Translations under genes and position numbers: made by a program
Shown: in pieces, positions 26,210-35,108 of the stretch
Position numbering within the stretch: position 1 is the stretch's first letter
Layout of the letters: each line of letters starts with the position of its first letter
From: Candidatus Hydrogenedentota bacterium
GTDB lineage: Bacteria; Hydrogenedentota; Hydrogenedentia; Hydrogenedentales; CAILVY01
Length of the DNA: 40,573 nucleotides
Direction: 5' to 3'
Assembly: GCA_903837785.1 (NCBI GenBank)
Contig: CAILVY010000046.1
Span: forward strand, 1-40,573
The notes under the pieces: model-generated
The model's input: only the letters and a program-made list of their open reading frames with translations
Databases searched by the model: none
Told to the model about the DNA's origin: nothing

Positions 26210-27322
26210 CTATTTGATGATCACTTCCTTGCCGGCGGCCGCGGAACGATACACCCCGTCCAGCATCTTCTGCACGGCCAGGCCCGCCTCGCCCGGCGCT
26301 TCCAGGGGCGTGTTCTTCGTGCAGCCGTCCACCCAGTTCCGCAGCTTGAGCGAGAAGAGGTGGTCAAACGACGTGTCCGTGCCGACGAAGTAGGGCGAAG
26401 CGTTCATCATCGTGTCGTGGTGATCCGCGAAGATCATCGGCGGATCCCACTGCCCGCCGCCCTTCGTGCCCATGAAACTGAAGTTCCAGATGTCCTTCTC
26501 GATGTGGGCCACGAAGCTCGCCTCGATCTGAAGGAGGGCGCCGTTCTCAAAGCGAATCTGCCCGATCGCGAGATCTTCCACTGTATAAGTCTTGTGATCC
26601 CAGTTCGGCCACGGGCTCACAGTTTTCGACGCTTTGTTGCCAAGATAAGTCCACGTGTTGCCCGAGGCGGCCACCGGCTTCGGCGAACCCATGAAGTAGT
26701 GGGCCATCTCGATGATGTGCACCCCGATGTCGATCATCGGCCCGCCGCCCTGGAGTTTCTTTTGGCCGAATACGCCCCAGTTGGGGATGCCCCGGCGCCG
26801 CAGGGCCTGGCACTTCATGAACATGATGTCGCCGAATTCGCCGTTGTCGCGCGCCCGCCGGAGGAACTGCGAATTGGGGTGATAGCGGTACTGGAAGCCG
26901 ACCGTGAGTTTCTTTTTCGCCTTCCTGGCGGCGGCGATCATCTTCTCGCACTCGGCGGGATTCATTGCCATCGGCTTCTCGCAGAGGACGTGGCAACCCG
27001 CGTTGGCCGCGTCGATCGTGGGCGCCGCATGCACGCCGTTCGGCGTGCAGACGAGCACGCCTTCCGGCTGCACTTCCTTCAGCATCTTCTTCCAGTCCTT
27101 GTACAGCCGCGAGACGCCCCAGCGCTCCTCGAAGGTCTTCAGGCGCTCGGGAAGGATATCCACCCCGGCGACGACTTCCACGTCCGGCATCTGCCGCAAC
27201 GCGGCCATATGGGTCTGGCAGATCCCGCCGCAGCCGATAAAGGCCACCCGGAACTTCTTGCCCTTGTATTCCTTCGCCACAGTCATCGCCAATGAATCCG
27301 TGCTCACGCCCTTGTCTGCCAT
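26210..27322 (-). CDS. Gfo/Idh/MocA-family NAD(P)-dependent oxidoreductase
   Basis: 370 residues. The Rossmann domain starts FRVAFIGCGGICQTHMAAL. The active-site lysine motif is CEKPMAMNPAE, and the C-terminal substrate domain contains GGPMIDIGVHIIEMAHYFMG with the conserved Asp and His. The ATG at 27322 is preceded by AAGGA. The open frame extends 135 codons further 5' but lacks family sequence. A short N-terminal extension before the Rossmann fold is present, without a Tat motif. Family members oxidise or reduce sugars or their derivatives. It probably works in the glycan metabolism encoded around it. A hairpin at 26143 ends the transcript. Confidence 0.9.
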   Translation of the reverse strand: MADKGVSTDSLAMTVAKEYKGKKFRVAFIGCGGICQTHMAALRQMPDVEVVAGVDILPERLKTFEERWGVSRLYKDWKKMLKEVQPEGVLVCTPNGVHAAPTIDAANAGCHVLCEKPMAMNPAECEKMIAAARKAKKKLTVGFQYRYHPNSQFLRRARDNGEFGDIMFMKCQALRRRGIPNWGVFGQKKLQGGGPMIDIGVHIIEMAHYFMGSPKPVAASGNTWTYLGNKASKTVSPWPNWDHKTYTVEDLAIGQIRFENGALLQIEASFVAHIEKDIWNFSFMGTKGGGQWDPPMIFADHHDTMMNASPYFVGTDTSFDHLFSLKLRNWVDGCTKNTPLEAPGEAGLAVQKMLDGVYRSAAAGKEVIIK

Positions 27323-27520
27323 GCTGCTCAATCCTTCGTTGTTTGCCGTCCGCCCGGCGCGCGGCCCGCGCATCGCCTGCGGAGTATCATCCTTCCACCC
27401 GTCACCCGACCAGTGAAATCGCAGCGCATAATCTAGCGGGTTTCGCAGGGGCTTTGCCACTTCTCGCGCGAGTGCCTGCCGGGGGAGGCGTCTTTCCAGA
27501 CAGTTCAGATAGAGATTTCC

Positions 27521-27550
27521 ATGACATTGTTCTCGAATTGGTGTTACTAT
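27521..27550 (+). promoter_or_regulatory. Candidate promoter for the repeat-rich surface protein
   Basis: -35 ATGACA (27521-27526, 5 of 6 consensus), 18-bp spacer, -10 TACTAT (27545-27550), 30 bp before the ATG at 27581. It sits in an A+T-richer stretch. Confidence 0.4.
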
Positions 27551-27580
27551 GCAGACGGAACACACAAAAGGAGTGAATGC

Positions 27581-30223
27581 ATGCGAATTCGGGTGCTGCC
27601 GTCGTTTGTGTTGGCCGCGGTTGTGCTGGCTGCGGCGTCCGGGGCCGCACATGCCCAGCCGCGCACCCTGACGATTGCGTATGGCGGCACGGCATCCGGC
27701 TCGACCACGCCCGCCGCGGGAGTGCACCTGTACCCGGATGGATACAACGTGATCGTGACGGCGAATACGGAGGAGGGCAGTTTCTTCGGCGGATGGGAGG
27801 GAGACGCATACGGTTCAGAGCTGAATCTGGAACTGAACATGAATGCGAACAAATCCATCACCGCGCTGTTCTATCCGGAAGGCCATCGCCTGACAGTTCA
27901 CTCGACAGGGTTGGGCAACACGAATCCCTTGTCCGGCTCGACCTACTATCTGGCGGAGGGCGTTTATGGAGTCGTGCATACTTATGCCACGGATCCGACC
28001 TGGCGCTTCGATCACTGGGAAGGCGACTACGGCGACATGAATCCGGCCTACGCCACCCTGATCGTTCCCATGGATCAGGACCGCGATGTCACCGCGGTGT
28101 TCATCGAGAAGCCCCTGTACACGCTGACCATGGCGCTTGAGGGCAATGGCGCGACGACGCCCGCCCCGGGGGTCTATCAATATCGAGAATACGATTTCCT
28201 GTCGGTTTCGGCGGTTCCCGACGCGGGATGGCGATTCTCGCATTGGGAAGGCGATTACGGCGACAACCTGCCCACCTCGCCGCAACTGTCCCTCTCGATG
28301 AGCCAGAATCGCGCGCTCACGGCGCATTTCGTGGAACGGCCGGAGCGGACCCTGACGATAAACACCGTCGGGAACGGAACGACGGATCCTGCGGCCGGTG
28401 TGCACACTTATCTTGATTTGGAGGTGGTTGTGCTGACGGCCACCCCGGACCTCGGTTGGCGTTTCGATCACTGGGAAGGCGATATCGTTACGCTTCACCC
28501 CGAGAACCCGTCGCTCAGCCTCACCCTGGATGCCGACAAGACCGTGACGGCGGTCTTTGCGGAATACGACCATGTGCTGACCGTGGAAGCGACGGGCGAC
28601 GGAACCACCACGCCCGCCCCGGGAGCGTACGGGCAGGCCGAGGGCGCCTCCGTCTGGATCTACGCCTGGCCCGGGCCGGGACAGGCTTTTGACCACTGGG
28701 AAGGCGACATCGGCGCCGCGAATCCCCTCGAACCTTCCCTCAACGTCGTGATGACCTCGGACCGGCTCGTTCGCGCCGTTTTCGCGCCCGGCGACTGGAG
28801 TTTGACGCTGCAGCATGTTGGCTTGGGCACGGGACGGACCGCTCCGTACGATCCGGGGGTGTATTGGTTCCTCGACGGACGCTCCGTGCACCTGGACGCC
28901 TTGCCGGATGCGGGCAGTTTCTTCGGCGGGTGGGAGGACGATGTTGCAGACTATCTCCCGTCGATAGACTTCGTCATCAACTCCGACATGCTCGTCAGCA
29001 CCCGCTTTGAATCAGCGGGGTTCGCGCTGACTCTCAGCGTCTCGGGGCAGGGCGGCACCGAACCCACCGCAGGGACTTTCCCCTATGCCAGCGGCATCAC
29101 CCTGAACCTCTCCGCCCGGGATCTGTATCCCGGCTGGGCCTTCGACCACTGGACCGGCGACATCGGCGCCGCCGACCCCGCGAGCCGCGATATCGCGGTC
29201 CTGATGGATCGGAATCGCGCGGTTCAGGCCGTCTTTGTCGAACGCCCCGTGCGCACCCTGACGCTCGGAGTCACCGGGAACGGCAGCACCAACCTGCCCC
29301 CGGGCACCTACGAATACACCGACGGGCAATTGGTGTTCCTGTCGGCCACCGCCGATGCCGGTTCCCAATTCGACCACTGGGAAGGCGATGTCGGCACCGG
29401 CGACCCCAACCTGCCTTCGCTGCAAGTGACGATGGATCAAGACCGCGCGATCACGGCGGTCTTCCGTCTGGAAGGCTACCACACCCTCACCCTGGCCATC
29501 GTGGGCTCGGGAACGGCCAATCTGGCCGAAGGCCCCCACGATTACCTCGAAGGAACCTGGGTGACGCTCCAGGCCACGGCCAGCACCGGCTGGGTCTTTG
29601 ACCGCTGGGAGGGCGACCTGGGCGGGGCCAGCCCGAACACGATCGTAATCTCGGTGCAGATGGACCAGGACCGAAGCATCACCCTGTATTTCCGCACCAT
29701 CTCGATGTACACGCTGACCCTGAGCGTCGTCGGCAACGGGGTGACGCAACCGGCCGCGGGACCGCATTCGTATCCCGTGGGCCGCGTGATGACCGTGTTG
29801 GCTTTGCCGCGCCCGGGGTGGAGCTTCGACCACTGGGAAGGCGATTTTGCCGCGGCGGATCCCTCGAGCGCCAGCATCGTGATCACGATGGATCAGGACC
29901 GGCTGCTCACGGCGTACTTCACCGAGATTGTCGTGCCGCAACATGCGGCCGACACGAACCGGGACGACGCCATTGATCTGTCCGAACTCCTGCGCGTGAT
30001 CCAGTTCTTCAATTCAAATGGGCTCCATTGCGCGGCGGGAACCGAGGATGGATATGACCCGGGGCCCGGCGATGCAACCTGCACGCCGCACAGCAGCGAC
30101 TACAATCCGCAGGACTGGCACATAGACCTCTCCGAATTGCTGCGCGTGATCCAATTCTTCAACAGCGCCGGCTATCATGTCTGCGCCGAAGGCGAGGACG
30201 GGTTCTGTCCGGGGCCCGCGTAG
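27581..30223 (+). CDS. Secreted protein with ten InlB-B-like repeats and C-terminal EF-hand/dockerin-like module
   Basis: 880 residues. The ATG at 27581 follows AAAGGAG. A signal peptide ends at AHA (25). Then come ten tandem units of about 76 residues, each starting with (R/H/Y)TLT, carrying a VxNGxxxPAAGxY segment, a FDHWEGD motif and an MDQDR..TAVF end. This matches divergent InlB B-repeat (Flg_new_2-like) domains of surface proteins. The C terminus has two EF-hand-like loops: DTNRDDAIDLSE (791-802) and, from 840, DYNPQDWHIDLSE. This module is almost the same as in the protein ending at 384. It is probably an extracellular adhesin-like or stalk protein attached through that module. No catalytic domain is seen. 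Confidence 0.9.
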   Translation: MRIRVLPSFVLAAVVLAAASGAAHAQPRTLTIAYGGTASGSTTPAAGVHLYPDGYNVIVTANTEEGSFFGGWEGDAYGSELNLELNMNANKSITALFYPEGHRLTVHSTGLGNTNPLSGSTYYLAEGVYGVVHTYATDPTWRFDHWEGDYGDMNPAYATLIVPMDQDRDVTAVFIEKPLYTLTMALEGNGATTPAPGVYQYREYDFLSVSAVPDAGWRFSHWEGDYGDNLPTSPQLSLSMSQNRALTAHFVERPERTLTINTVGNGTTDPAAGVHTYLDLEVVVLTATPDLGWRFDHWEGDIVTLHPENPSLSLTLDADKTVTAVFAEYDHVLTVEATGDGTTTPAPGAYGQAEGASVWIYAWPGPGQAFDHWEGDIGAANPLEPSLNVVMTSDRLVRAVFAPGDWSLTLQHVGLGTGRTAPYDPGVYWFLDGRSVHLDALPDAGSFFGGWEDDVADYLPSIDFVINSDMLVSTRFESAGFALTLSVSGQGGTEPTAGTFPYASGITLNLSARDLYPGWAFDHWTGDIGAADPASRDIAVLMDRNRAVQAVFVERPVRTLTLGVTGNGSTNLPPGTYEYTDGQLVFLSATADAGSQFDHWEGDVGTGDPNLPSLQVTMDQDRAITAVFRLEGYHTLTLAIVGSGTANLAEGPHDYLEGTWVTLQATASTGWVFDRWEGDLGGASPNTIVISVQMDQDRSITLYFRTISMYTLTLSVVGNGVTQPAAGPHSYPVGRVMTVLALPRPGWSFDHWEGDFAAADPSSASIVITMDQDRLLTAYFTEIVVPQHAADTNRDDAIDLSELLRVIQFFNSNGLHCAAGTEDGYDPGPGDATCTPHSSDYNPQDWHIDLSELLRVIQFFNSAGYHVCAEGEDGFCPGPA

Positions 30224-30268
30224 GCGGTTCGCATCGTTACCGGCGGCCGCACAAGAGCGGCGCGCGTG

Positions 30269-30277
30269 TGCTATACT
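30269..30277 (+). promoter_or_regulatory. Candidate extended -10 promoter for the DAHP synthase gene
   Basis: TGCTATACT gives a TGn extension plus a 5-of-6 -10 hexamer, 37 bp before the ATG at 30315. No good -35 is present, as is common for extended -10 promoters. Confidence 0.45.
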
Positions 30278-30314
30278 CTGCCCATCCATTTCCAGAGGAA
30301 GAGTACAGGTCATT

Positions 30315-31370
30315 ATGAGACAGCTTGGCGACATCAATGTAGCCTCTTATACGCCCCTGGTCACCCCGCGCGAGCTGAAAGCGAGATTGCTCATCACCGC
30401 CGCGGGCGAGGAAACCGTGGCCCACGGCCGCCAGGTGGTCAAGGACATTCTTGAAAAGCGGGAGCGCCGCCTGCTCGTGATCGTGGGCCCCTGCTCGATC
30501 CATGATGTGTCAGCCGCGGAAGACTACGCGCGGCGCCTGCAAGCCCTGAGCCGCGAACTCGAGGACCGCCTCTTCATCCTGATGCGAACCTACTTCGAGA
30601 AGCCGCGCACCACCGTGGGCTGGAAAGGGCTGTTGAGCGACCCGTATCTCGACGGCAGCAACGACGTGAGCGCGGGACTTCACAAGGCGCGCGAACTCCT
30701 GCTCGGGCTCGCCGACCTCGGCCTGCCGGCCGCCACGGAATTGCTCGATCCCATCGTCCCGCAATATATCGACGACCTCGTGAGCTGGGCCTCCATCGGC
30801 GCCCGAACCTCCGAATCGCAGACCCACCGCGAGATGGCCAGCGGCCTCTCGATGCCCATCGGTTTCAAGAACAGCACGGACGGGAATCTCCAGGTGGCGG
30901 TGGACGCCATGGTTTCCGCCCGCCACGCCCATCACTTCCTCGGAATTGACGCCGAAGGCCGGTCCGGCGTGGTGGCCACGCGCGGCAACAAGGCGGCCCA
31001 TCTGATTTTGCGCGGCGGCCGCGGCCGGCCCAACTACGATCCGGTGACGGTCCTGGAGACCGAGGACCGCATGCGGAAGGCCGGACTCGATCCCATGATC
31101 ATGGTCGATTGCAGCCATGCCAATTGCGGGAAACGGCACGAGTTGCAGGCGCACGTCCTGCGCGACGTGATCGAACAGCGCGTGCGCGGCGCCGAATCCC
31201 TGATCGGCGTCATGATCGAGAGCAACCTCAAGCCGGGCAACCAGAAGATGCCGGACGACCCAAAGGAACTCGAATACGGGGTGAGCATCACGGACCCGTG
31301 CGTGGGTTGGGAGACGACCGAGGCCATGCTGCGCGAAGCCCATCAGCGTCTTGGAACCGGCGCTGTCTGA
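30315..31370 (+). CDS. 3-deoxy-7-phosphoheptulonate (DAHP) synthase, class I AroG/AroF/AroH type
   Basis: 351 residues. It joins phosphoenolpyruvate and erythrose 4-phosphate in the first step of the shikimate pathway. Visible landmarks are VIVGPCSIHD, MRTYFEKPRTTVGWKGL, GARTSESQTHREMASGLSMP, GFKNSTDGNLQVAVDA, ATRGNKAAHLILRGG, VDCSHANCGK and the ESNLKPGNQ end. These carry the PEP-binding Arg/Lys and metal Cys/His/Glu/Asp residues. Length is the usual 350. The ATG at 30315 has AGGT upstream. The longer frame to 30177 overlaps the end of the previous gene and lacks family sequence. It is first of four same-strand genes. Confidence 0.95.
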   Translation: MRQLGDINVASYTPLVTPRELKARLLITAAGEETVAHGRQVVKDILEKRERRLLVIVGPCSIHDVSAAEDYARRLQALSRELEDRLFILMRTYFEKPRTTVGWKGLLSDPYLDGSNDVSAGLHKARELLLGLADLGLPAATELLDPIVPQYIDDLVSWASIGARTSESQTHREMASGLSMPIGFKNSTDGNLQVAVDAMVSARHAHHFLGIDAEGRSGVVATRGNKAAHLILRGGRGRPNYDPVTVLETEDRMRKAGLDPMIMVDCSHANCGKRHELQAHVLRDVIEQRVRGAESLIGVMIESNLKPGNQKMPDDPKELEYGVSITDPCVGWETTEAMLREAHQRLGTGAV

Positions 31371-31414
31371 GGCGTGCGGCCTCGTCGGAGCGGATAGCCG
31401 CGGGAGGAGGAATC

Positions 31415-32572
31415 ATGGATTGTGTGCCCCAGGACGGCGTGCATGCGTTGATGCCGCGGGACCAGATGTGCGCCGCCGCGCGCAAACTCCGGGACGCCTA
31501 TGCGATCACCCCCGGCGCGCCGCTGGTTCACCGCGAATTCGGCTACTACTGCGTGGAGCGCTGGAATGAACAGGGGCTCTCTCCCCGGGCGGATTTTGAC
31601 GAGGTCTTCGGCTACGACCCGCCGGGCAATCATTCGCTGAACCAGTTGGGGTGGTGCGAGGCTGCCCTTGTCCCCTCCTTCGAGGTGAAGATCATCGAGG
31701 ACCGCGGCGATCATGAGGTCGAGCAGGACTACGCAGGCAGGCACGTGCTCTACTTCAAAGGGCGCCGCGACGGCTTCATGCCGGAGTACATCGATCACCC
31801 CGTCAAGGACTGGAAGACGTGGGAGGAGGATGTGAAATGGCGCATGAACCCCGAGACTTCAGATCGCTACTCAGACCTCGACTGGCGCATGCGTGCCGCG
31901 GCGGCCCAGGCGGCAAGCGGCATGATGATCGTGCAGAATCTCATTGGCGGATACATGTATCTGCGCAGCCTGATCGGCCCCGCGGACCTGCTCTACATGC
32001 TGTGCGAAGCGCCCGCCCTCATCCACGATTGCATGAAGACCTGGTTCGAGCTGGCGGATGCCGTCATCGCCCGGCATCAGCAATACGTGACGATTGACGA
32101 GATCTACTTCGCCGAGGACATCTGCTACAAACACGGCGCCTTGATCTCGCCGGACATGATGCGCGAATTCCTGTTGCCCTACTACGCGCAGATCATCGCC
32201 AACCTGAAATCGCGCCAGCTCGACCGGTCGCGCCATCTCTACATCCAGATCGACACGGACGGATTCGCGGACCCCGTGATTCCCCTCTATCGCGAGATAG
32301 GCATGGACGTCATGAGTCCGTTCGAGGTGGCCGCGGGCTGCGATGTGCTTCGCACCGGGCAGGAATACCCGGACCTGGCGATCTTCGGAGGCATCGACAA
32401 GCGCGTGCTCGCGGCGGGCACCGCGGAAATCGACCGCATGGTTGATCGCATTCTGCCCGCCATGCGTGCGCGCGGCGGCTACATTCCGACCTGCGATCAT
32501 GGCGTTCCCGAAGAGGTCAGCCTGGAAAACTACCTCCATTACCGAAAGCGCTGCCTCGAATTGGGCGGCTGA
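31415..32572 (+). CDS. URO-D-superfamily methyltransferase-like protein (MtaA/CmuA type)
   Basis: 385 residues with the barrel fold of uroporphyrinogen decarboxylase-type methyltransferases. Segments include VQNLIGGYMYLRSLIGPADL, DEIYFAEDICYKHGALISP, MREFLLPYYAQI, an IDTDGFADPVIPLYREIGMD strand, the SPFEVAAGCDV loop, AIFGGIDKRVLAAG and the end ARGGYIPTCDHGVPEEVS, which contains the Cys/His typical of the zinc site in MtaA/CmuA-like enzymes. GGAGGAGG precedes the ATG. It lies 44 bp after the DAHP synthase gene. A corrinoid protein partner is not encoded in the window. The methyl donor is unknown. Confidence 0.85.
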   Translation: MDCVPQDGVHALMPRDQMCAAARKLRDAYAITPGAPLVHREFGYYCVERWNEQGLSPRADFDEVFGYDPPGNHSLNQLGWCEAALVPSFEVKIIEDRGDHEVEQDYAGRHVLYFKGRRDGFMPEYIDHPVKDWKTWEEDVKWRMNPETSDRYSDLDWRMRAAAAQAASGMMIVQNLIGGYMYLRSLIGPADLLYMLCEAPALIHDCMKTWFELADAVIARHQQYVTIDEIYFAEDICYKHGALISPDMMREFLLPYYAQIIANLKSRQLDRSRHLYIQIDTDGFADPVIPLYREIGMDVMSPFEVAAGCDVLRTGQEYPDLAIFGGIDKRVLAAGTAEIDRMVDRILPAMRARGGYIPTCDHGVPEEVSLENYLHYRKRCLELGG

Positions 32573-32641
32573 CGAGGGAAAGTCTAATCTGCTCCTCGCA
32601 GAATCCTAATGAAACGGGAGCAGAATCGGGGGATGAGCGAG

Positions 32642-33328
32642 ATGGGCAAGAAACACGTGCTCGTGGTCGAGGACGAGGAGGACATCCTCGAACTCGTGGG
32701 GTACAACCTGGCCAAAGAAGGCTATCAGGTGACGAAGGCAGCGTCGGGGGAGGAGGCCCTGCGTCTCGCGCAGGCCAGAGTCCCGAACCTGATCGTGCTC
32801 GACTTGATGCTGCCGGGAATGGACGGGCTCGAAGTGTGCCGCCGCCTGAAACGCGAGAGCCGCACCCAGCATATCCCGGTGGTGATCCTCACCGCCAAAG
32901 GCGAGGAGCCGGATATCGTGGCCGGGCTCGAACTGGGCGCGGATGACTACGTGACGAAGCCGTTCAGCCCGCGCGTGCTGCTGGCGCGCATCGGCGCGGT
33001 CCTGCGCCGGCCGGAACAGGCGGATACGGGACCCGAGAAGATCCTCACGTTCGAGAACCTGGCCATTCATCCCGGCCGCCGCGAAGTCCGCGTGGACGGC
33101 GAACTCGTGGACCTCACGTACACGGAGTTCGGCGTCCTCCATCTGCTGGCCCGGCGCCCGGGCTGGGTCTTTACCCGTTATCAGATCGTCGACGCCATTC
33201 GCGGCGAGCACTACGCGGTCACGGAACGGGCCGTGGACGTGCAGATTGTCGGGTTGCGCAAGAAGCTGGGCGAGGCGGGCGCGCGCATCAAGACTGTCCG
33301 CGGCGTCGGCTACAAATTCCAGGAGTAG
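32642..33328 (+). CDS. PhoB/OmpR-type response regulator
   Basis: 229 residues. The receiver domain shows the acidic pocket VVEDEED (E10, D11), phosphoacceptor D54 in VLDLMLP, and K106 in VTKPF. The C-terminal winged-helix domain has DLTYTEFGVLHLLARRPGWVFTR and VQIVGLRKKLGEAG. I chose the ATG at 32642 (MGKKHVLVV) because GGGGG lies 9 bp upstream. In-frame ATGs at 32609 and 32633 are alternatives. The histidine kinase follows after 3 bp. PhoB-like regulators of this type usually respond to phosphate starvation. No pst or phoU genes are here, so the signal is not proven. Confidence 0.93.
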   Translation: MGKKHVLVVEDEEDILELVGYNLAKEGYQVTKAASGEEALRLAQARVPNLIVLDLMLPGMDGLEVCRRLKRESRTQHIPVVILTAKGEEPDIVAGLELGADDYVTKPFSPRVLLARIGAVLRRPEQADTGPEKILTFENLAIHPGRREVRVDGELVDLTYTEFGVLHLLARRPGWVFTRYQIVDAIRGEHYAVTERAVDVQIVGLRKKLGEAGARIKTVRGVGYKFQE

Positions 33329-33331
33329 GCC

Positions 33332-35104
33332 ATGCGGCCGCGTCCTCTCATCTGGCACATCTTCTCTTCGTATCTCCTCGTCATCGCCGTGGCGGTCGTG
33401 GCGGTCACCGGCTACACCGCGCGCTCGATTCGCCAGTCCTATCACGCGCAAATGACCGCGGACGCCGCCATTCGCGCGCGCGTCGCGGGGGACCGGCTCC
33501 TCGAACCGCTGCGCCGCGGGGCGCGGGCCGAAGCCAACGACCTCTGCCGCGCGATGGGCCCGGAACTGAATGCGCGGCTCACCGCCATACTCGCTTCCGG
33601 CGAGGTCGTGGGCGACTCGGAAGAGGACCCCATGAAGATGGACAACCACGCCGATCGTCCCGAAGTGAAGGCGGCGCTCGAAACCGGCTTGGGCTCCAGC
33701 ATCCGCTACAGCCGTACGCTGCGCAAAGACATGATCTACGTCGCACTGCCCCTCACGGATGCGGGACGCAAACTCGGCGCCGTCCGCGTCGCCATTCCGC
33801 TCACCCGCCTGAACGACGCGCTCTGGGCGCTTTACGCGAAGACGGCCACCGCCGCGGTCTTCGCCGCGCTGCTGGCGGCCGGCGTCAGTTGGGTCGGGTC
33901 GCGGCGCCTGCTGCGCTCGCTGAACGAAATGAAACACGGCGCCGAGCGCTTCGCGCGCGGGGACTTCAGCGAGCCGGTCGCGCGGCGCGGCGCGCAGGAA
34001 ATCGCGCATCTAGCCGACGTGCTCAACCAGATGGCACGGCAGCTCGATGACCGCATCCGGGCCGTGCTGAATCAGCGCAATCAGCAGGAAGCGGTGCTCT
34101 CCAGCATGATCGAGGGCGTGATTGCCGTCGACAACACCGGCCGCATCCTCAGCCTGAACCAGGCGGCGGCCGAACTGCTCGGCGTGCGTGCTGATGAGGC
34201 GCAGGGCCGCAGCCTCCGCGAGGCCGCGAACAATGAGCCCATCAGCGAATTCGCCGCCTGCGCCCTCGAAAGCGCCGCGCCCGTCGAAGGCGAGTTTGTG
34301 ATCCCGGGCCAGGATCCGCGCACGCTCCAGGCGCAGGGCGCGGTCCTGCGCGACGCGCGGGGCGAGGCGATGGGCGCGGTTGTGGTCTTGAACGACGTCA
34401 CCCGCCTGCGCCGCCTCGAACAGGTCCGCCGTGATTTCGTCGCAAACGTCTCGCACGAACTGCGCACGCCGATCACCTCGATCAAGGGCTTTGTCGAAAC
34501 CCTGCTCGATGGCGCGCTCGACAGCCCCGACGATGCGCGGCGCTTCCTTCAGATCGTGGCGAAGCAGGCGGACCGCCTGAATGCGATTCTCGGCGATTTG
34601 CTCACACTCTCCCGCATTGAAGAGGAAGAGAAGAAGGAGAGCATCTGCCTCGAACCCAGCCCGCTGCGGGAAACGCTCGCGGCGGCCGTGCAGCTTTGCG
34701 GAAGCCAGGCGGCCGAAAAAAACGTCCGGATCGAACTCGAATGCGCCCCCGAGCTCTGCGTCCGCATGAACGCCCCCCTGATCGAGCAGGCCGTGGCGAA
34801 CCTCGTGGACAACGCCGTCAAGTACAGTGATCCGGGCGGAACCGTGCGCGTCACCGGAGAGCGCGGCGGGGAGGAGACGATCCTGCGCGTGCAGGACCAG
34901 GGCTGCGGCATCCCGCCCGAACATCTGCCGCGCCTCTTCGAGCGCTTCTACCGCGTGGACAAGGGCCGAAGCCGCAGCCAGGGAGGAACCGGCCTGGGAC
35001 TCTCCATCGTCAAGCACATCGCCAAAGTGCACGGCGGGCACGTCGCCGTCGAGAGCGCCGTCGGGCAGGGCAGCACCTTCACGATCCGTCTGCCCGGCCC
35101 CTGA
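33332..35104 (+). CDS. PhoR-type sensor histidine kinase
   Basis: 590 residues. An N-terminal membrane helix (8-26), a periplasmic sensor of about 145 residues, a second helix (about 170-190), HAMP (RRLLRSLNEMKHGAERFARG), a PAS domain (about 255-360), HisKA with H375 in VSHELRTP, and the ATPase domain with N box NLVDNAVKYS, G1 VQDQGCGIP, F box FERFYRVDK and G2 GGTGLGLSIV. All catalytic boxes are present. The ATG at 33332 lies 3 bp after the regulator's stop, with AGGAG upstream. It phosphorylates the adjacent regulator, as the pairing suggests. The arrangement TM-sensor-TM-HAMP-PAS-HisKA is that of PhoR/WalK kinases. Confidence 0.93.
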   Translation: MRPRPLIWHIFSSYLLVIAVAVVAVTGYTARSIRQSYHAQMTADAAIRARVAGDRLLEPLRRGARAEANDLCRAMGPELNARLTAILASGEVVGDSEEDPMKMDNHADRPEVKAALETGLGSSIRYSRTLRKDMIYVALPLTDAGRKLGAVRVAIPLTRLNDALWALYAKTATAAVFAALLAAGVSWVGSRRLLRSLNEMKHGAERFARGDFSEPVARRGAQEIAHLADVLNQMARQLDDRIRAVLNQRNQQEAVLSSMIEGVIAVDNTGRILSLNQAAAELLGVRADEAQGRSLREAANNEPISEFAACALESAAPVEGEFVIPGQDPRTLQAQGAVLRDARGEAMGAVVVLNDVTRLRRLEQVRRDFVANVSHELRTPITSIKGFVETLLDGALDSPDDARRFLQIVAKQADRLNAILGDLLTLSRIEEEEKKESICLEPSPLRETLAAAVQLCGSQAAEKNVRIELECAPELCVRMNAPLIEQAVANLVDNAVKYSDPGGTVRVTGERGGEETILRVQDQGCGIPPEHLPRLFERFYRVDKGRSRSQGGTGLGLSIVKHIAKVHGGHVAVESAVGQGSTFTIRLPGP

Positions 35105-35108
35105 ACGC

